NCBI RefSeq assembly: GCF_001661345.1
Contig: NW_017962914.1
Coordinates: 150,439 to 214,438 of the forward strand
Length of the DNA stretch: 64,000 nucleotides
Source of the DNA: Ascoidea rubescens DSM 1968
Lineage: Eukaryota; Ascomycota; Saccharomycetes; Ascoideales; Ascoideaceae
Direction of reading: 5' to 3'
Part shown: one piece after another, positions 40,937 to 52,063 of the stretch
Numbering within the stretch: position 1 is the first letter of the stretch
How the letters are laid out: every line of letters starts with the position of its first letter
Translations under genes and position numbers: made by a program
Notes under the pieces: generated by a model
What the model saw: the letters and a program-made list of their open reading frames with translations, nothing else
Told to the model about the DNA's origin: nothing
Database searches by the model: none

Positions 40937-43900
40937 TTTGGAGATCAAAGAGAAGAGAAGAGAAGGGAAGAAGAGAAGCAGAGAGAAGGAGAAGTCAAAT
41001 GAAGCCAAAAGAGGAAAAGTATCAGAAACAAGAAATGTATAAATGGAAATAAGACATATAGAAGCAAAAGAGTGAGAATATATATATTTATAGAGAAAGA
41101 GCTGGAGGTGAGAGCGAGAGCAGCTGAAAAACGCTGGAGGTGAGCGACGCCCTCTCTTTTATACCGCACTTGGGCGCACGTCAGGCAATGGCCAATGAAA
41201 GGGATTCAGGACGAAAGGTTATACCTCCCTCAGCGTCTCGCTCGGCCCCAGAACAATGGACGCGCCCTACAGCAGGCCTGGCGTGCGTGTGCCGGGTCCT
41301 GCCGCGTTGTTCTCTGGGGTTGCCTGTCTTGACACGCTGCGTCGGCGCGGGCTCATCGCGCGAAAAGACTGTTTGATGTAGTGGGAGGGTGGTTGCTGCC
41401 CTACTAGTTTTTGTGTAGTCTGCGCAGGGGACCCCCTCTGGTATCAGGAGAAGCTGCTGCTTTGGATTCTAGCTGCACTGCAGATTTCGTTGCAGAAAAA
41501 AAGCGCGACGATCTCGAGAAAGAGGGTGGGTCAGTGGTACCCCTCACCAGAGCGAGCCGCTGATTTTGCTCAAGCAACGCATGCGCGCCAGTTGAAACGC
41601 TCAGGGTGCTGCGAAAAAATCGCGGGCCAGACTGGGATAAGCTGGCGGTAATTGCGCAAGACGGAAACACGGGCGGACTCCATTCAGGGCCCTCTACCCC
41701 GCGATTGCAGCGCACAGAACCAGACGTTACTGCAGACATTTCGACTGCGGATGAGCCAGTCCGGCGACGGAGACCAGCACGGGTCGAGTGCGGGCGGTTC
41801 CAAAGCGCACCACGCGCCGGTGCGCTTTGGACAGAGAGCAAATAGCAGGGTGGGAAGCAAAGCCGAAAAGCACAAGAGCAGAGCTGGAAGCATGTGTGGG
41901 ATTGGCTCTGTAGAAACATGATTCGCATTCTCAACACAAGAAGAATACAGCTGCTTATCAGACAATAGCTCATGGGAACCAAAGAACGAAGCAGGACTCG
42001 GAAATAGACGCCACCAGTTCCTCTGGCGCAGTTTCACTGATCATCCACGCCAATATCGACGACGCAGAAAGAAACACAGCATCGCTAGCAGAATCTCAGC
42101 GTCAGCATCTCAGCATCTCAACAGAATCTCAGGAATTACAAATGTAAAACGAGCAACATTGACATTTGAGTAAGGAAAAACCAAGAGCCGTTCCAGAGCT
42201 AAGGTGGGCCTTTTCGGGAAGCCTGTTAATGGCTTTGAGCTCCACAAAGACCCCACCATAAAGAGCGTTCCGTGTTCAGCAGCCCACGGTACGGAATTTT
42301 CCGTTATGTCCTGGAAGCGTAAGCGATGCGAGTATCACTTAACCGTATCAATCACCGGTGAACTAATAGCATTCACAAATGTACAGCTGATGCATTGAAT
42401 ATTATTCTCACTATCCAGTTTGTTAAGCGTGCTGTGATTCCAATGATATTCCACTTTTTTTAAAGCAATCTGGCACAGATTAACTGGACAGTACCCCAAC
42501 CTTCAACCGTGATACGTTACTATAAAAACCAGCTCCGACCTGCAACATCGTTGGCATAATTCAACGAGAACGAAAGCAACCGCCAACGAAATGAACTGAT
42601 AGGTAATTGTTGTGTTGGTTTGATTTGTTCACTGCTCTAATCCCTTTTAGGCCAGTTTAAGAACCAAAGCTTATTTTCACTGAAGAATGCACTACGTAAA
42701 GCGGGGCGAGACCAGTATAAAGGGCTCAATCTATTATCATACATAACCACATAAGGCAATAAAGAGCAATATATGATATAATATGATATAATATGGTAGC
42801 CCTCCACTAGCCAATTACAGCTCTCCACTACCCACGCCGGACTTTCTCTCTATGTCGCTACCTACCTGGGTGCCAACCCTGGGCAAACTCTCTCTTCTTC
42901 GGCTCTTGCCTCTCGCTTCTCGTTCTTTGGCTTTATTTTTTAAAATTCCTTTTTTTAAAGCTCTCTTCTTGTTTCTACTCTAATTAAGCATATCTTTGAG
43001 ATACTCCTTAACCACCAGACACCAAAAAAGACTACTGGATACCGCCAATCTAATCTAATCTAATCCACTTTTCTCTTCTTCCATCGTCTTCTTTTCTCTT
43101 CTCTTCCCCTTCTTCAAAAACTAGCATCAGCCTGTACCAAGACAATGCCTTTACTCCTACCCTATCTCTTGCCTCTTTCGATAGCCCACCCACCAATCTC
43201 ACGCCCGCTCTAGATATCCCGCTCTTTTAGTCCACCTCATCTAAAACCACCTCTTCTCTTTCGCCTTCTCTTTTCTTCTCTTCAAACACATGTCGAGAGG
43301 TGCCACAATTACCCTTTTCGGCCTCTCCGAGCTTTGAGGTTCTTTTCCTCAACTCCCCAAACCCCTCACCGTCCTCCCAAGTCATCCAACATCGTTGCTT
43401 TATTCTCCATAACCACTAAAATACAATCTAATCAATTATAATCAATTATCAACTGTAATCAACTGCTAAATTATAGCAAAAAAACAACTATAAAACTAAA
43501 TATTTAATCCATCAACTACTAATAAGAGCAATACTCAATTCACAATTGCTACAACTCATCCCCAATCTCTCCCTCCCTTTTCTTTAACCACTTTTCCCTG
43601 CTCCCCCAAAAAATAATCCTCCACTTTTTAACCACCTCTTCCATCCGCTTTTTGGAGTTAATCCACTTTATCAATTTTGGAGTATTAAAACATGGAAAAG
43701 TAAATTAAAATAAAGTAAAAGTAAAGTAAAATAATTAAATAATTAAATAATTAAATAATTAACTAAATAAAAATAAAGGGGTTATAATCATAATAATAAC
43801 AAAGAAAATAAATAAATAAATAAATACCATTCTAAAATTTCTTCTCTCCTCTTTTAACCTCAATTTTTGTCTAACTTTTTATAGCTCCTAAAAAAATTTA

Positions 43901-44070
43901 ACACATTCAATTGTATTCCCATTTGTATTCCCAAGTGAATTCCCTTCTATATTTCCATTTGTATTTCCTTTTGATTCCCAACCAACAAAATCATAATCTA
44001 ATCCATCAAATTTATTCTCTAATGATCTCAATTGCTTATATTCAAACAGTTGTTCCATATTACATATCCT
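40937..44070. other. 3.1 kb gene-free region upstream of the zinc-finger gene
   Basis: No protein gene can be supported. The left part (about 41140-41900) is strongly GC-rich for this genome and holds overlapping chance frames. From about 42850 to 43650 the plus strand is pyrimidine-rich, with many CTCTTCT and CCACCTC runs. The right end is AT-rich, with an AATAATTAA repeat near 43735-43760. Some of it must be the promoter and leader of the zinc-finger gene. An unrecognised noncoding RNA is possible; I searched by eye for U1, U2, U6, RNase P and SRP landmarks and found none. Confidence 0.5.
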
Positions 44071-46152
44071 TCACTCTTTATCTGATTCACTCAGCTCATT
44101 AACTTCACTCACATCTTTCAGATATAAAAACGAATTCTTACCATTCAAATTCTTGGTCCCCGTGCTCAATAGCGAATTCTTCTTGCTTACAGTATGAGAT
44201 GGTGATGCCAATGATGTAGCTTGAGGCACTGGCAATGAAAACGAATTATCATCTGATAAATTTCCACTACCATTATCAATATCATTATCATAATCATTAT
44301 TATTCAGATTATCCAGATTATCTAGATTATGCTTATCCAGATTATTACTATCCTGATTGGCATTATTAAATATCAAATCATAATTACTTGATGTGGCAAT
44401 TAATGGAGGTGCTCTCCCTAAATATTCGTTTTGTTTTCTTCGAATGGATTCTGATGGAAACAAACTCAACTCATCATGTTCTATATTATTATTACCATTA
44501 CCATTAATAACATCATTAACATTATTATTATTGTTATTGTTATTATCATTATTACCATTATTACTGCTATTAAAATCATTGATCGACAAAACATCAGCCA
44601 TTATGGATTTATTATCATTTGGTGATATTGATTGCAATTTGCTATTTGTAATCACTGATTTCCCATTCCCACTCTCGTTTCCACCATTAATGTTTATATT
44701 ATTGATTTCACTGTTATTGTTATTATTATTATTATTATTATTACTACTTTTATAAGACACCAATTGTTGCTTCATTATAGACGAAGTTATCAGCGCTAAC
44801 GATTCATTTTTCTGTAAAAATAAATTATGTGGTTTCTTTTTCGAAGGTGATGGAACATAAAAATCACTTAAATTATTATTATCATGACTAGTTTGATTTT
44901 TATTTTTATTTTTATTTACTGGTAGTATTGAAAATGATGGTTTATGATCAAGATCAAAATTATTATAATCAACATTATTGATATTATTAATATTATTAAT
45001 ATTATTAATATTATTGATATTATTATCATTGGAAAGCGTTAGATTCTGGTAATCTAAATCAGAGGTATCGTCATCAGAATTTGCAAATGGATCAGGACAT
45101 GTTGCAATTAAATCATCAAGACCACCACCAGACCATCCTTTTCTTGCAATACCATCAAAGATCTCAACCTGAGCTCGTACAATTGACGAAACTCTTGTTA
45201 ATATTTTAGAAGAAGTCGCTTGAACTAAACTAAAACAAGACAAATAATAATCGTGTTTCAAATTGTCAATTTCCTGGATTTTTCTAGAAATGTTTGACAA
45301 TGTCGATTTATAATTGACTAAATTTCGAAATCTAGATTTGGATATCTTGGAGTTTTGGTATTCTAAAAACTTCAATTCATTAATCTTTTCGCTAATTTTG
45401 TTTTTAAAATTTGAATTGTTGGTGGCTGAAATTTGATTAAACGCATCAATCTCGTTTTTAACTGGTTTTTCAAAATTAATATAAATAGCCTGAGATAACA
45501 ATTGCTGATGGTTTGAAATTATGTAATGAAACCCAGCTGCTGACATTAATCCATCAGCTGCATTTCCACTTCCTTTGCACCTGGCACAGTCTTCCAATGC
45601 TGCACCAAAGTCACTTGCAGCGTTTGATGTTGATAATAGGGAATCCTTATAAGATTGAGCAGTTTTCAATAGTTTGTTATAGCAAGACTCTGCAGATTTA
45701 ATGTCTTTTTTCGTTATTATTGTGGGCAAATCCAACACAGAGGGCGTAAAGGATATAGTTGAATCTAAAGTCGACATCGAAGGCTTTCTGAATAAACTAT
45801 CTTGTAAGTTTGAATTGAGATAAGTATTGGAAGTCCCGGTGTTATTTGTATTGCTTATATTGCTGATGTTATCCGGCACATCATTGCCACTATTAATATT
45901 GATGTTTAAATTGTTACCACCACTATTCATATTCCCACCAGTACCAGTATTACTATTGGCGTTGGTATTATCAATTGAATTGAGAGACTTGGTTGGCGAA
46001 GTTATGCTGCTTTGATTTGAAGAAACAAAATTGTAAAACTCAGACAAATGAGGTGCTCGAAAGGGTATGATAGCAGACGAAGCGTTACTGATGACATTGT
46101 TGCTGCTGGAGAGAGTTGAATCAGCAACTGAATCAGACATCCTTGAAGACAT
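44071..46152 (-). CDS. IVY1: IVY1-like vacuolar I-BAR protein
   Basis: A 693-residue protein starting MSSRMSDSVADSTLSSSNNV. The inverse-BAR helical region spans about residues 170-370: TKKDIKSAESCYNKLLKTAQ, SNAASDFGAALEDCARCKGSG, YYLSCFSLVQATSSKILTRV and AQVEIFDGIARKGWSGGGLDD. The rest is Asn/Ser-rich, with NIN repeats near nt 44990-45025. S. cerevisiae Ivy1 (453 residues) binds phospholipids, the Rab Ypt7 and Vps33 at vacuoles and endosomes, and opposes TORC1 and Fab1 activity. The start is the first ATG; the longer frame lacks one. In S. cerevisiae IVY1 (YDR229W) adjoins PCF11 (YDR228C); here they are 12 kb apart, with two genes inserted. Confidence 0.88.
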   Translation of the reverse strand: MSSRMSDSVADSTLSSSNNVISNASSAIIPFRAPHLSEFYNFVSSNQSSITSPTKSLNSIDNTNANSNTGTGGNMNSGGNNLNININSGNDVPDNISNISNTNNTGTSNTYLNSNLQDSLFRKPSMSTLDSTISFTPSVLDLPTIITKKDIKSAESCYNKLLKTAQSYKDSLLSTSNAASDFGAALEDCARCKGSGNAADGLMSAAGFHYIISNHQQLLSQAIYINFEKPVKNEIDAFNQISATNNSNFKNKISEKINELKFLEYQNSKISKSRFRNLVNYKSTLSNISRKIQEIDNLKHDYYLSCFSLVQATSSKILTRVSSIVRAQVEIFDGIARKGWSGGGLDDLIATCPDPFANSDDDTSDLDYQNLTLSNDNNINNINNINNINNINNVDYNNFDLDHKPSFSILPVNKNKNKNQTSHDNNNLSDFYVPSPSKKKPHNLFLQKNESLALITSSIMKQQLVSYKSSNNNNNNNNNNSEINNININGGNESGNGKSVITNSKLQSISPNDNKSIMADVLSINDFNSSNNGNNDNNNNNNNNVNDVINGNGNNNIEHDELSLFPSESIRRKQNEYLGRAPPLIATSSNYDLIFNNANQDSNNLDKHNLDNLDNLNNNDYDNDIDNGSGNLSDDNSFSLPVPQATSLASPSHTVSKKNSLLSTGTKNLNGKNSFLYLKDVSEVNELSESDKE

Positions 46153-46825
46153 TCGCACAGTGAACAAGAGTATCGCAGCAATCTAATAAAGTGATCTGAT
46201 AAAGACAGTGCTTAATCTGGGTTCGCTCTAGGATAAAGAACGAAGTTACAGATCATCCAGAAAAACGATGAAAACGGCAAAATTACCCGGAAAGTGTAGT
46301 AGTATGAGAACGCACGCAGATCTGCGCAGAGGGTAATGTGCACAGTCTTATCTGTATATTTCCACACTGGATACTGATGAACACTCACTGATGCTGGAGG
46401 GCATCGTGTGGTTGAATTCACGATCTTTTAGAGTGGTGTCGCTGTGCTGATTCTGCTCTTTGTTGGAATGGCTCCAATTGCTGAGCTGGCGTCTGTAGTT
46501 CTTTTGCAGCGCTGAGCCGGGCTTTGGGTCAAGGCACTGCTGGGCCACTGCTGGGAGCTTTTCAGGCAGAACAAAGCCTCTGGGTCCATGGGCTGTTTGT
46601 AGATTACAATGTCTTTGCTCTAGAAATCAGATCACTGAGAGTTGGTGAAGAGCTTCTTTTTTCTTTGAGCGTTATGGGAAATATTTCAGAGTGTACACGT
46701 GATTCAAAATAGCGCGATTTGATTGGCCTGTGGCGGGGAAAAAAAGAGAGCATTGAAAAATCCAGCAACGAGAGAGAGACCTATTGTAATCAGCAAGCAG
46801 TTGCAGTTCGTTTAGGGAAGTGAAA
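46153..46825. promoter_or_regulatory. Divergent IVY1/MRPL11 intergenic region
   Basis: Moderately GC-rich in the middle (about 46200-46560). The MRPL11 side has CACGTG at 46696-46701 and ATTGG at 46722-46726. No gene is supported. Confidence 0.5.
46696..46726 (+). promoter_or_regulatory. CACGTG plus ATTGG pair upstream of MRPL11
   Basis: CACGTG lies 125 bp before the MRPL11 start, with ATTGG 20 bp further on. The arrangement matches NDUFA2. The regulatory role is inferred. Confidence 0.5.
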
Positions 46826-47752
46826 ATGAGTTCTTTAGCTGCTCGAAACATATATTCGTATTCGAATTCGCTATTTGCAAAGAACAGTCATTCATTTAAT
46901 GCTCTATTCAGACGCCAAAAGCATTTTAATTCAGTGGCCATTATCAATAACCATAAGAAGAACTTGTTGATTGAGAACAAAAAAGTTGTCAGAACCACGA
47001 TTAAACCAATAGACTCGAGAAAGACATTTTTAATTGATTTCTACAAGGACATACTAGACAACAATTCTATTATTTTATTTTTGCATCATAACAATTTGAC
47101 CAAAACTGAAAATTTCAATTTGCGAAGCAGGTTTATTGACATTTTATCTAAAGATGGGAAGCAGGAAATCGGATCGTTTCATATAATTCGAAATAAATTA
47201 TTTCGGGTGTTGTTGAGAAACTATTACGATAACGATCCAGCATCTATTGATGCGTTGTATACCAATAATTATTATAACAAGATCAACAAGTTGATTAGAA
47301 AGAATCCCGAGAGGAAGAGCGAGGAAGTTGAAAAACTTGATACCGAGAAATTTAATAAGTTTTTGGACAACGAAAAATTAGTTAACAAATTATTACCGAT
47401 TTTGAATGGGCCTACAGCTGTGTTGACTATTAAGGAGACCAATCCAATGATATTGAAAAAATTGATCACTATATTGAACAGTACAAATGAAAAATTGATT
47501 CTTATGGCAGCCAAAGTTGAAAATTCGATATTTGATTTGGACGATATAAACCAGTTTAAGAATCTACCTTCAAAGGAAAATCTACAGTCTCAATTGGTGG
47601 GATTATTGACCATTCTAAGTGGTGCAGGGTTGGTCAGAACATTGGAGGCTACTACTCAGTCATTATATCTTCATTTAAAGAGTCACGAGGATAACATCAA
47701 CCCCAATAAAGCAGACTCTAACACAGAGGAAACAAGTCAAGAGAAACAATAA
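46826..47752 (+). CDS. MRPL11: Mitochondrial large-subunit ribosomal protein uL10m
   Basis: A 308-residue protein starting MSSLAARNIYSYSNSLFAKN, a presequence rich in Ser, Arg and aromatic residues with no acidic residue for about 50 positions. The uL10 fold follows with RKTFLIDFYKDILDNNSIILFLHHNNL, a GPTAVLTIKETNPMILKKLI block, and LLTILSGAGLVRTLEATTQSLYLHL near the C-terminus. Mrpl11 forms part of the stalk base of the mitochondrial ribosome. Its tail is acidic (NKADSNTEETSQEKQ). The start is the first ATG, 4 bp after a TGA-containing context. It converges with ADK1. A CACGTG/CCAAT pair lies upstream. Confidence 0.9.
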   Translation: MSSLAARNIYSYSNSLFAKNSHSFNALFRRQKHFNSVAIINNHKKNLLIENKKVVRTTIKPIDSRKTFLIDFYKDILDNNSIILFLHHNNLTKTENFNLRSRFIDILSKDGKQEIGSFHIIRNKLFRVLLRNYYDNDPASIDALYTNNYYNKINKLIRKNPERKSEEVEKLDTEKFNKFLDNEKLVNKLLPILNGPTAVLTIKETNPMILKKLITILNSTNEKLILMAAKVENSIFDLDDINQFKNLPSKENLQSQLVGLLTILSGAGLVRTLEATTQSLYLHLKSHEDNINPNKADSNTEETSQEKQ

Positions 47753-47934
47753 ACACTAGAAATAATGGAGAGAAGTGAAAAAATAAGAGGGAAAAGAATG
47801 CATTTTTTTTTTATTTTTTTTTTTTGTAAATAAATATACAGTAAATACAAATATATAATGAAAAAAGAATATTAATTCAAAGAATATTGATTAATTTATT
47901 GATTATAAAGTTAGCAAGTTTATTTACTATGTTT

Positions 47935-47990
47935 ATAAATATAAATATAAATATAAATATAAATATAAATATAAATATAAATATAAATAT
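47935..47990. repeat. AAATAT hexanucleotide array
   Basis: About nine tandem units lie in the 296-bp convergent gap between MRPL11 and ADK1. It resembles the array at 23815-23862. No coding role. Confidence 0.85.
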
Positions 47991-48048
47991 ATATATAATT
48001 ATATGTAGTGATATGACGATATGATGGTATAATTAGGCTTTAGGAAAA

Positions 48049-49485
<1,437 letters not shown>

Positions 49486-49556
49486 TGCGTAAGCCCGGAA
49501 TCGAACCGGGAGCCCAACGATGGCAACGTTGAATTTTACCATTAAACCACTTACGC
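49486..49556 (-). tRNA. tRNA-Gly(GCC)
   Basis: On the minus strand the gene begins GCGTAAGTGGTTTAATGG. The anticodon stem-loop gives GCC, and the T arm is CCCGGTTCGATTCCGGG. The acceptor stem GCGTAAG pairs with CTTACGC, with discriminator A. There is no intron. A nine-T terminator tract follows at 49467-49475 (A run on the plus strand). It closely resembles the S. cerevisiae tRNA-Gly(GCC). It sits between ADK1 and ALF1. Confidence 0.97.
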
Positions 49557-49718
49557 TTATTGTTAAGATTGCAAGTCCATATATTAAATAGTATACACAC
49601 TAGTATATTATCTTTATGCTATATTTAGTGTATGATATATTTGATGTATTTGATGTATTCGTGACGGTTCTACACTTGTATATTTTATCAATTAGTTTAT
49701 TTAGTAAATATACTATAA

Positions 49719-50486
49719 TCATAGTTCATCGTCAGAGTCGTCAAATTCAGATAAGCTTGGTTTGGGGAAATCACCAATTTTTATAGTGTTAGCCTTCAAG
49801 AAGCCGCCATAATTCTTTTTACAGTTGAAGTAGTGGTAGTTTTTAATACTGCCATTGTTCTTACCAACCGGCTCATCGAATTCTATGCCAACCCAAATAA
49901 AATCGTTGTCGATTTCTTTGATTTTTCCAATGTACTTGATTGTTCCAATTCTATTATCTTTAATGACTTTACACCTATCATCAATCTTATAATTCAATGA
50001 AAGTAGATTAGTCTCATCAATTTCCTTTTGTTTATTTGCAGAATAACCTTCATTAAACCTACCCAATTTATTTTTCAATTTCCAGCTTCTCACTGTGTTC
50101 TCCTTCTTGCTATAATCCTCTTCGTTCAACTTGAAAAACTCATTGTTATTGTTATTATTGCTGTTGTCTTCATTTTTATCATTGCAGCTATTTTGTCTTT
50201 TTGCTAGCTCATTCAATTCTGAATCCGGTCTTGTATCATTAACATGAAGTCTCGCAAAAGGAATTAAGTCTGGAAATGTCGATAGTAAAGTATCGTCGCC
50301 CTTGTCGTCAATTATGATGGGATCAGTAGTCAATGATGTTGCATATAGTAGGAGCTGTTGGTTAGCTGGAGGCACGCCTGTTATCAATTCTAGTCTTTTT
50401 TTCAAGTATCCAAGAGAGTAATTCAATGAGATTCTTCTCTCAGACGACGTCAATAGGGAAGTCACATATATGCTTATGTCTGCCAT
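49719..50486 (-). CDS. ALF1: Tubulin-folding cofactor B homologue
   Basis: A 255-residue protein with an N-terminal ubiquitin-like domain (about residues 1-90: MADISIYVTSLLTSSERRIS, KKRLELITGVPPANQQLLLY) and a C-terminal CAP-Gly domain (IGTIKYIGKIKEIDNDFIWV, GIEFDEPVGKNNGSIKN, YFNCKKNYGGFLK). The linker has an Asn run. The CAP-Gly signature GKNDG appears as GKNNG. Alf1 binds alpha-tubulin during folding in the cytosol. The protein ends in an acidic tail, SLSEFDDSDDEL, typical of cofactor B. LSM7 diverges from it, as in S. cerevisiae. Confidence 0.95.
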   Translation of the reverse strand: MADISIYVTSLLTSSERRISLNYSLGYLKKRLELITGVPPANQQLLLYATSLTTDPIIIDDKGDDTLLSTFPDLIPFARLHVNDTRPDSELNELAKRQNSCNDKNEDNSNNNNNNEFFKLNEEDYSKKENTVRSWKLKNKLGRFNEGYSANKQKEIDETNLLSLNYKIDDRCKVIKDNRIGTIKYIGKIKEIDNDFIWVGIEFDEPVGKNNGSIKNYHYFNCKKNYGGFLKANTIKIGDFPKPSLSEFDDSDDEL

Positions 50487-50773
50487 GTTCGAATCAACTT
50501 CTCTTCTTGTTTGTACTTCGGATGTTCTTTTGCCAAATCTCTCTTTAGTAGTATATCTTTTGATAGAACACTTTTATCGTCCATCACTGAAGAATGTTCC
50601 TATTTATCATCTCCAGGAGACCGTTTCTGCGGATCCTTCTCTTTTCGGCACATGAGAAAAGCAAAAAATATTACAGACACCAGCGAAAGACGAGGAAGAA
50701 GAAAAAGAAGAGAAAGAAGAAACAGTAGAAAGATAAATTTTATTGTTCTCCCAGAATCACTACGAATCAAGTA

Positions 50774-51277
50774 ATGGACAACAGAGTATGTTGCAATTCC
50801 AATTCCAATTGTGTCTTCTGCACTTGTTTTTCCACACGCCATACTAACGTCGCTCTTTCAATGACAATTGTGACAATTTAGAACAGACAAAAAAGATACA
50901 CCAGAGGTTACAACAGTCACAATTCTGGCAACTCAAGTTATAACAGTAATTCCAATGCAAGCTCGAGCCAACAATACAAAAATGACGGTCCCAAAAGAGA
51001 TGCTATATTGGACTTGAGCAAGTTCAAAAACGAAAAGTTACGAGTGAAATTCATCGGCGGCAGAGAAATCATTGGGGTGCTCAAGGGCTACGACCAGTTG
51101 ATGAATCTCGTCTTGGATAACGTTGAGGAATCGCTCCGAGACCCAGACGACGACACTGTGTTGACTGAGAAGAAAAGGCAGCTAAATGGGCTAGTAGTTG
51201 TCCGAAGCCCATTGTTGTTGACTGTGTCGCCAGTCGAAGGAAGCGAGGTTATCGAGAACCCTTTCACCAAGGAGTAG
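50774..51277 (+). CDS. LSM7: LSM7, spliced, with 12-nt first exon
   Basis: The coding sequence is join(50774..50785,50882..51277), 135 residues. Exon 1 is only ATGGACAACAGA. Exon 2 continues NRQKRYTRGYNSHNSGNSSY, an Asn/Ser-rich stretch, then GPKRDAILDLSKFKNEKLRV. The Sm fold follows: VKFIGGREIIGVLKGYDQLM (Sm1) and LNGLVVVRSPLLLTVSP (Sm2). Lsm7 is part of the Lsm1-7 (mRNA decay) and Lsm2-8 (U6 snRNP) rings. The intron is 96 nt with GTATGT, TACTAAC (50842-50848) and TTTAG. The S. cerevisiae gene also has an intron, so its position near the start may be ancient. ALF1 diverges upstream. Confidence 0.93.
50786..50881 (+). other. Spliceosomal intron of LSM7
   Basis: Donor GTATGT, branch TACTAAC at 50842-50848, acceptor TTTAG at 50881. 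It joins ATG-GAC-AAC-AGA to AAC-AGA-CAA. Without it no ATG lies in frame upstream of the Sm domain. Confidence 0.88.
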
Positions 51278-51764
51278 TGTTGCTGTTGCCACTCTACTAA
51301 ATACACGTTTCTCACGCACCACAACCACCACAGCCAGCAAACTCCCAGCACAATCATCAATAGCAAAGTAATACCCCATTCCAACCCTTTGGTTCTGCTT
51401 CCGCACCAGCCCTGCCGCATATCACGGGTTTTCCTACTGTAAAATTTGTACAAAAGTCCAAAAAAATTGACATTCTTTGTGTGAGATCAAAATTTTATTT
51501 CTGATAAGAGTTAAAGGGTAATCGAAGCATCAATGGTCAATTATCAACTGTCAATTATCAACCATCACAGCCTGATTCTTTGCTGAATTGCCTATATATA
51601 TATATACCCTTAGCATTACAATTGCCATTATATATGCCTCTTCATATAACCTATAATAAATAATTTATAACAGCCCATCATTATCATTTATCATCATCTA
51701 TTGTCCATCTTGTGAATTATCTTGTTACTTATTTTGTTAATTATTTTGTTAATTATCTTACTAA
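51278..51764. other. Gap between LSM7 and EOS1
   Basis: No gene is supported. An antisense frame at 51088-51453 has a hydrophobic segment but overlaps LSM7 and uses CTG codons. TA repeats lie at about 51595-51606, upstream of EOS1. Confidence 0.45.
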
Positions 51765-52031
51765 ATGGATGATAACCAGTTATACCATACATACTCAAGA
51801 AACTGCAATGATCCAATAATTGAAACCTCTTTATCAAGATCAAATTCCTTCAATAACATCCGCCACATCAATAGTATCAACAATTTACACAATTATAGCA
51901 ATCACAATACCAACTATATTAATAACTATACTAACATATCTTCAAATGACAACGAAACTGATTTAGATCCTGACCATAACCATAGCCACAACCATCTCGA
52001 TATCAACCAAAATGACAACCAAGAAGAAGAC

Positions 52032-52063
<32 letters not shown>

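Noticed and set aside
41404-41982. Open frames up to 192 codons in the GC-rich island upstream of the zinc-finger gene
   Set aside because: They overlap each other on both strands, have no domain or low-complexity pattern like real genes here, and stay open only because stops are rare in GC-rich DNA.
42590-42660. Possible intron with GTAATT donor and CTAATCCCTTTTAG acceptor
   Set aside because: No open frame on either side would be joined; donor and branch are weak.
51088-51453. Minus-strand frame with a Trp-rich hydrophobic segment, possible small membrane protein
   Set aside because: It is antisense to LSM7, uses in-frame CTG twice in the hydrophobic segment although CTG is rare here, and has no stop before running into the LSM7 coding strand.
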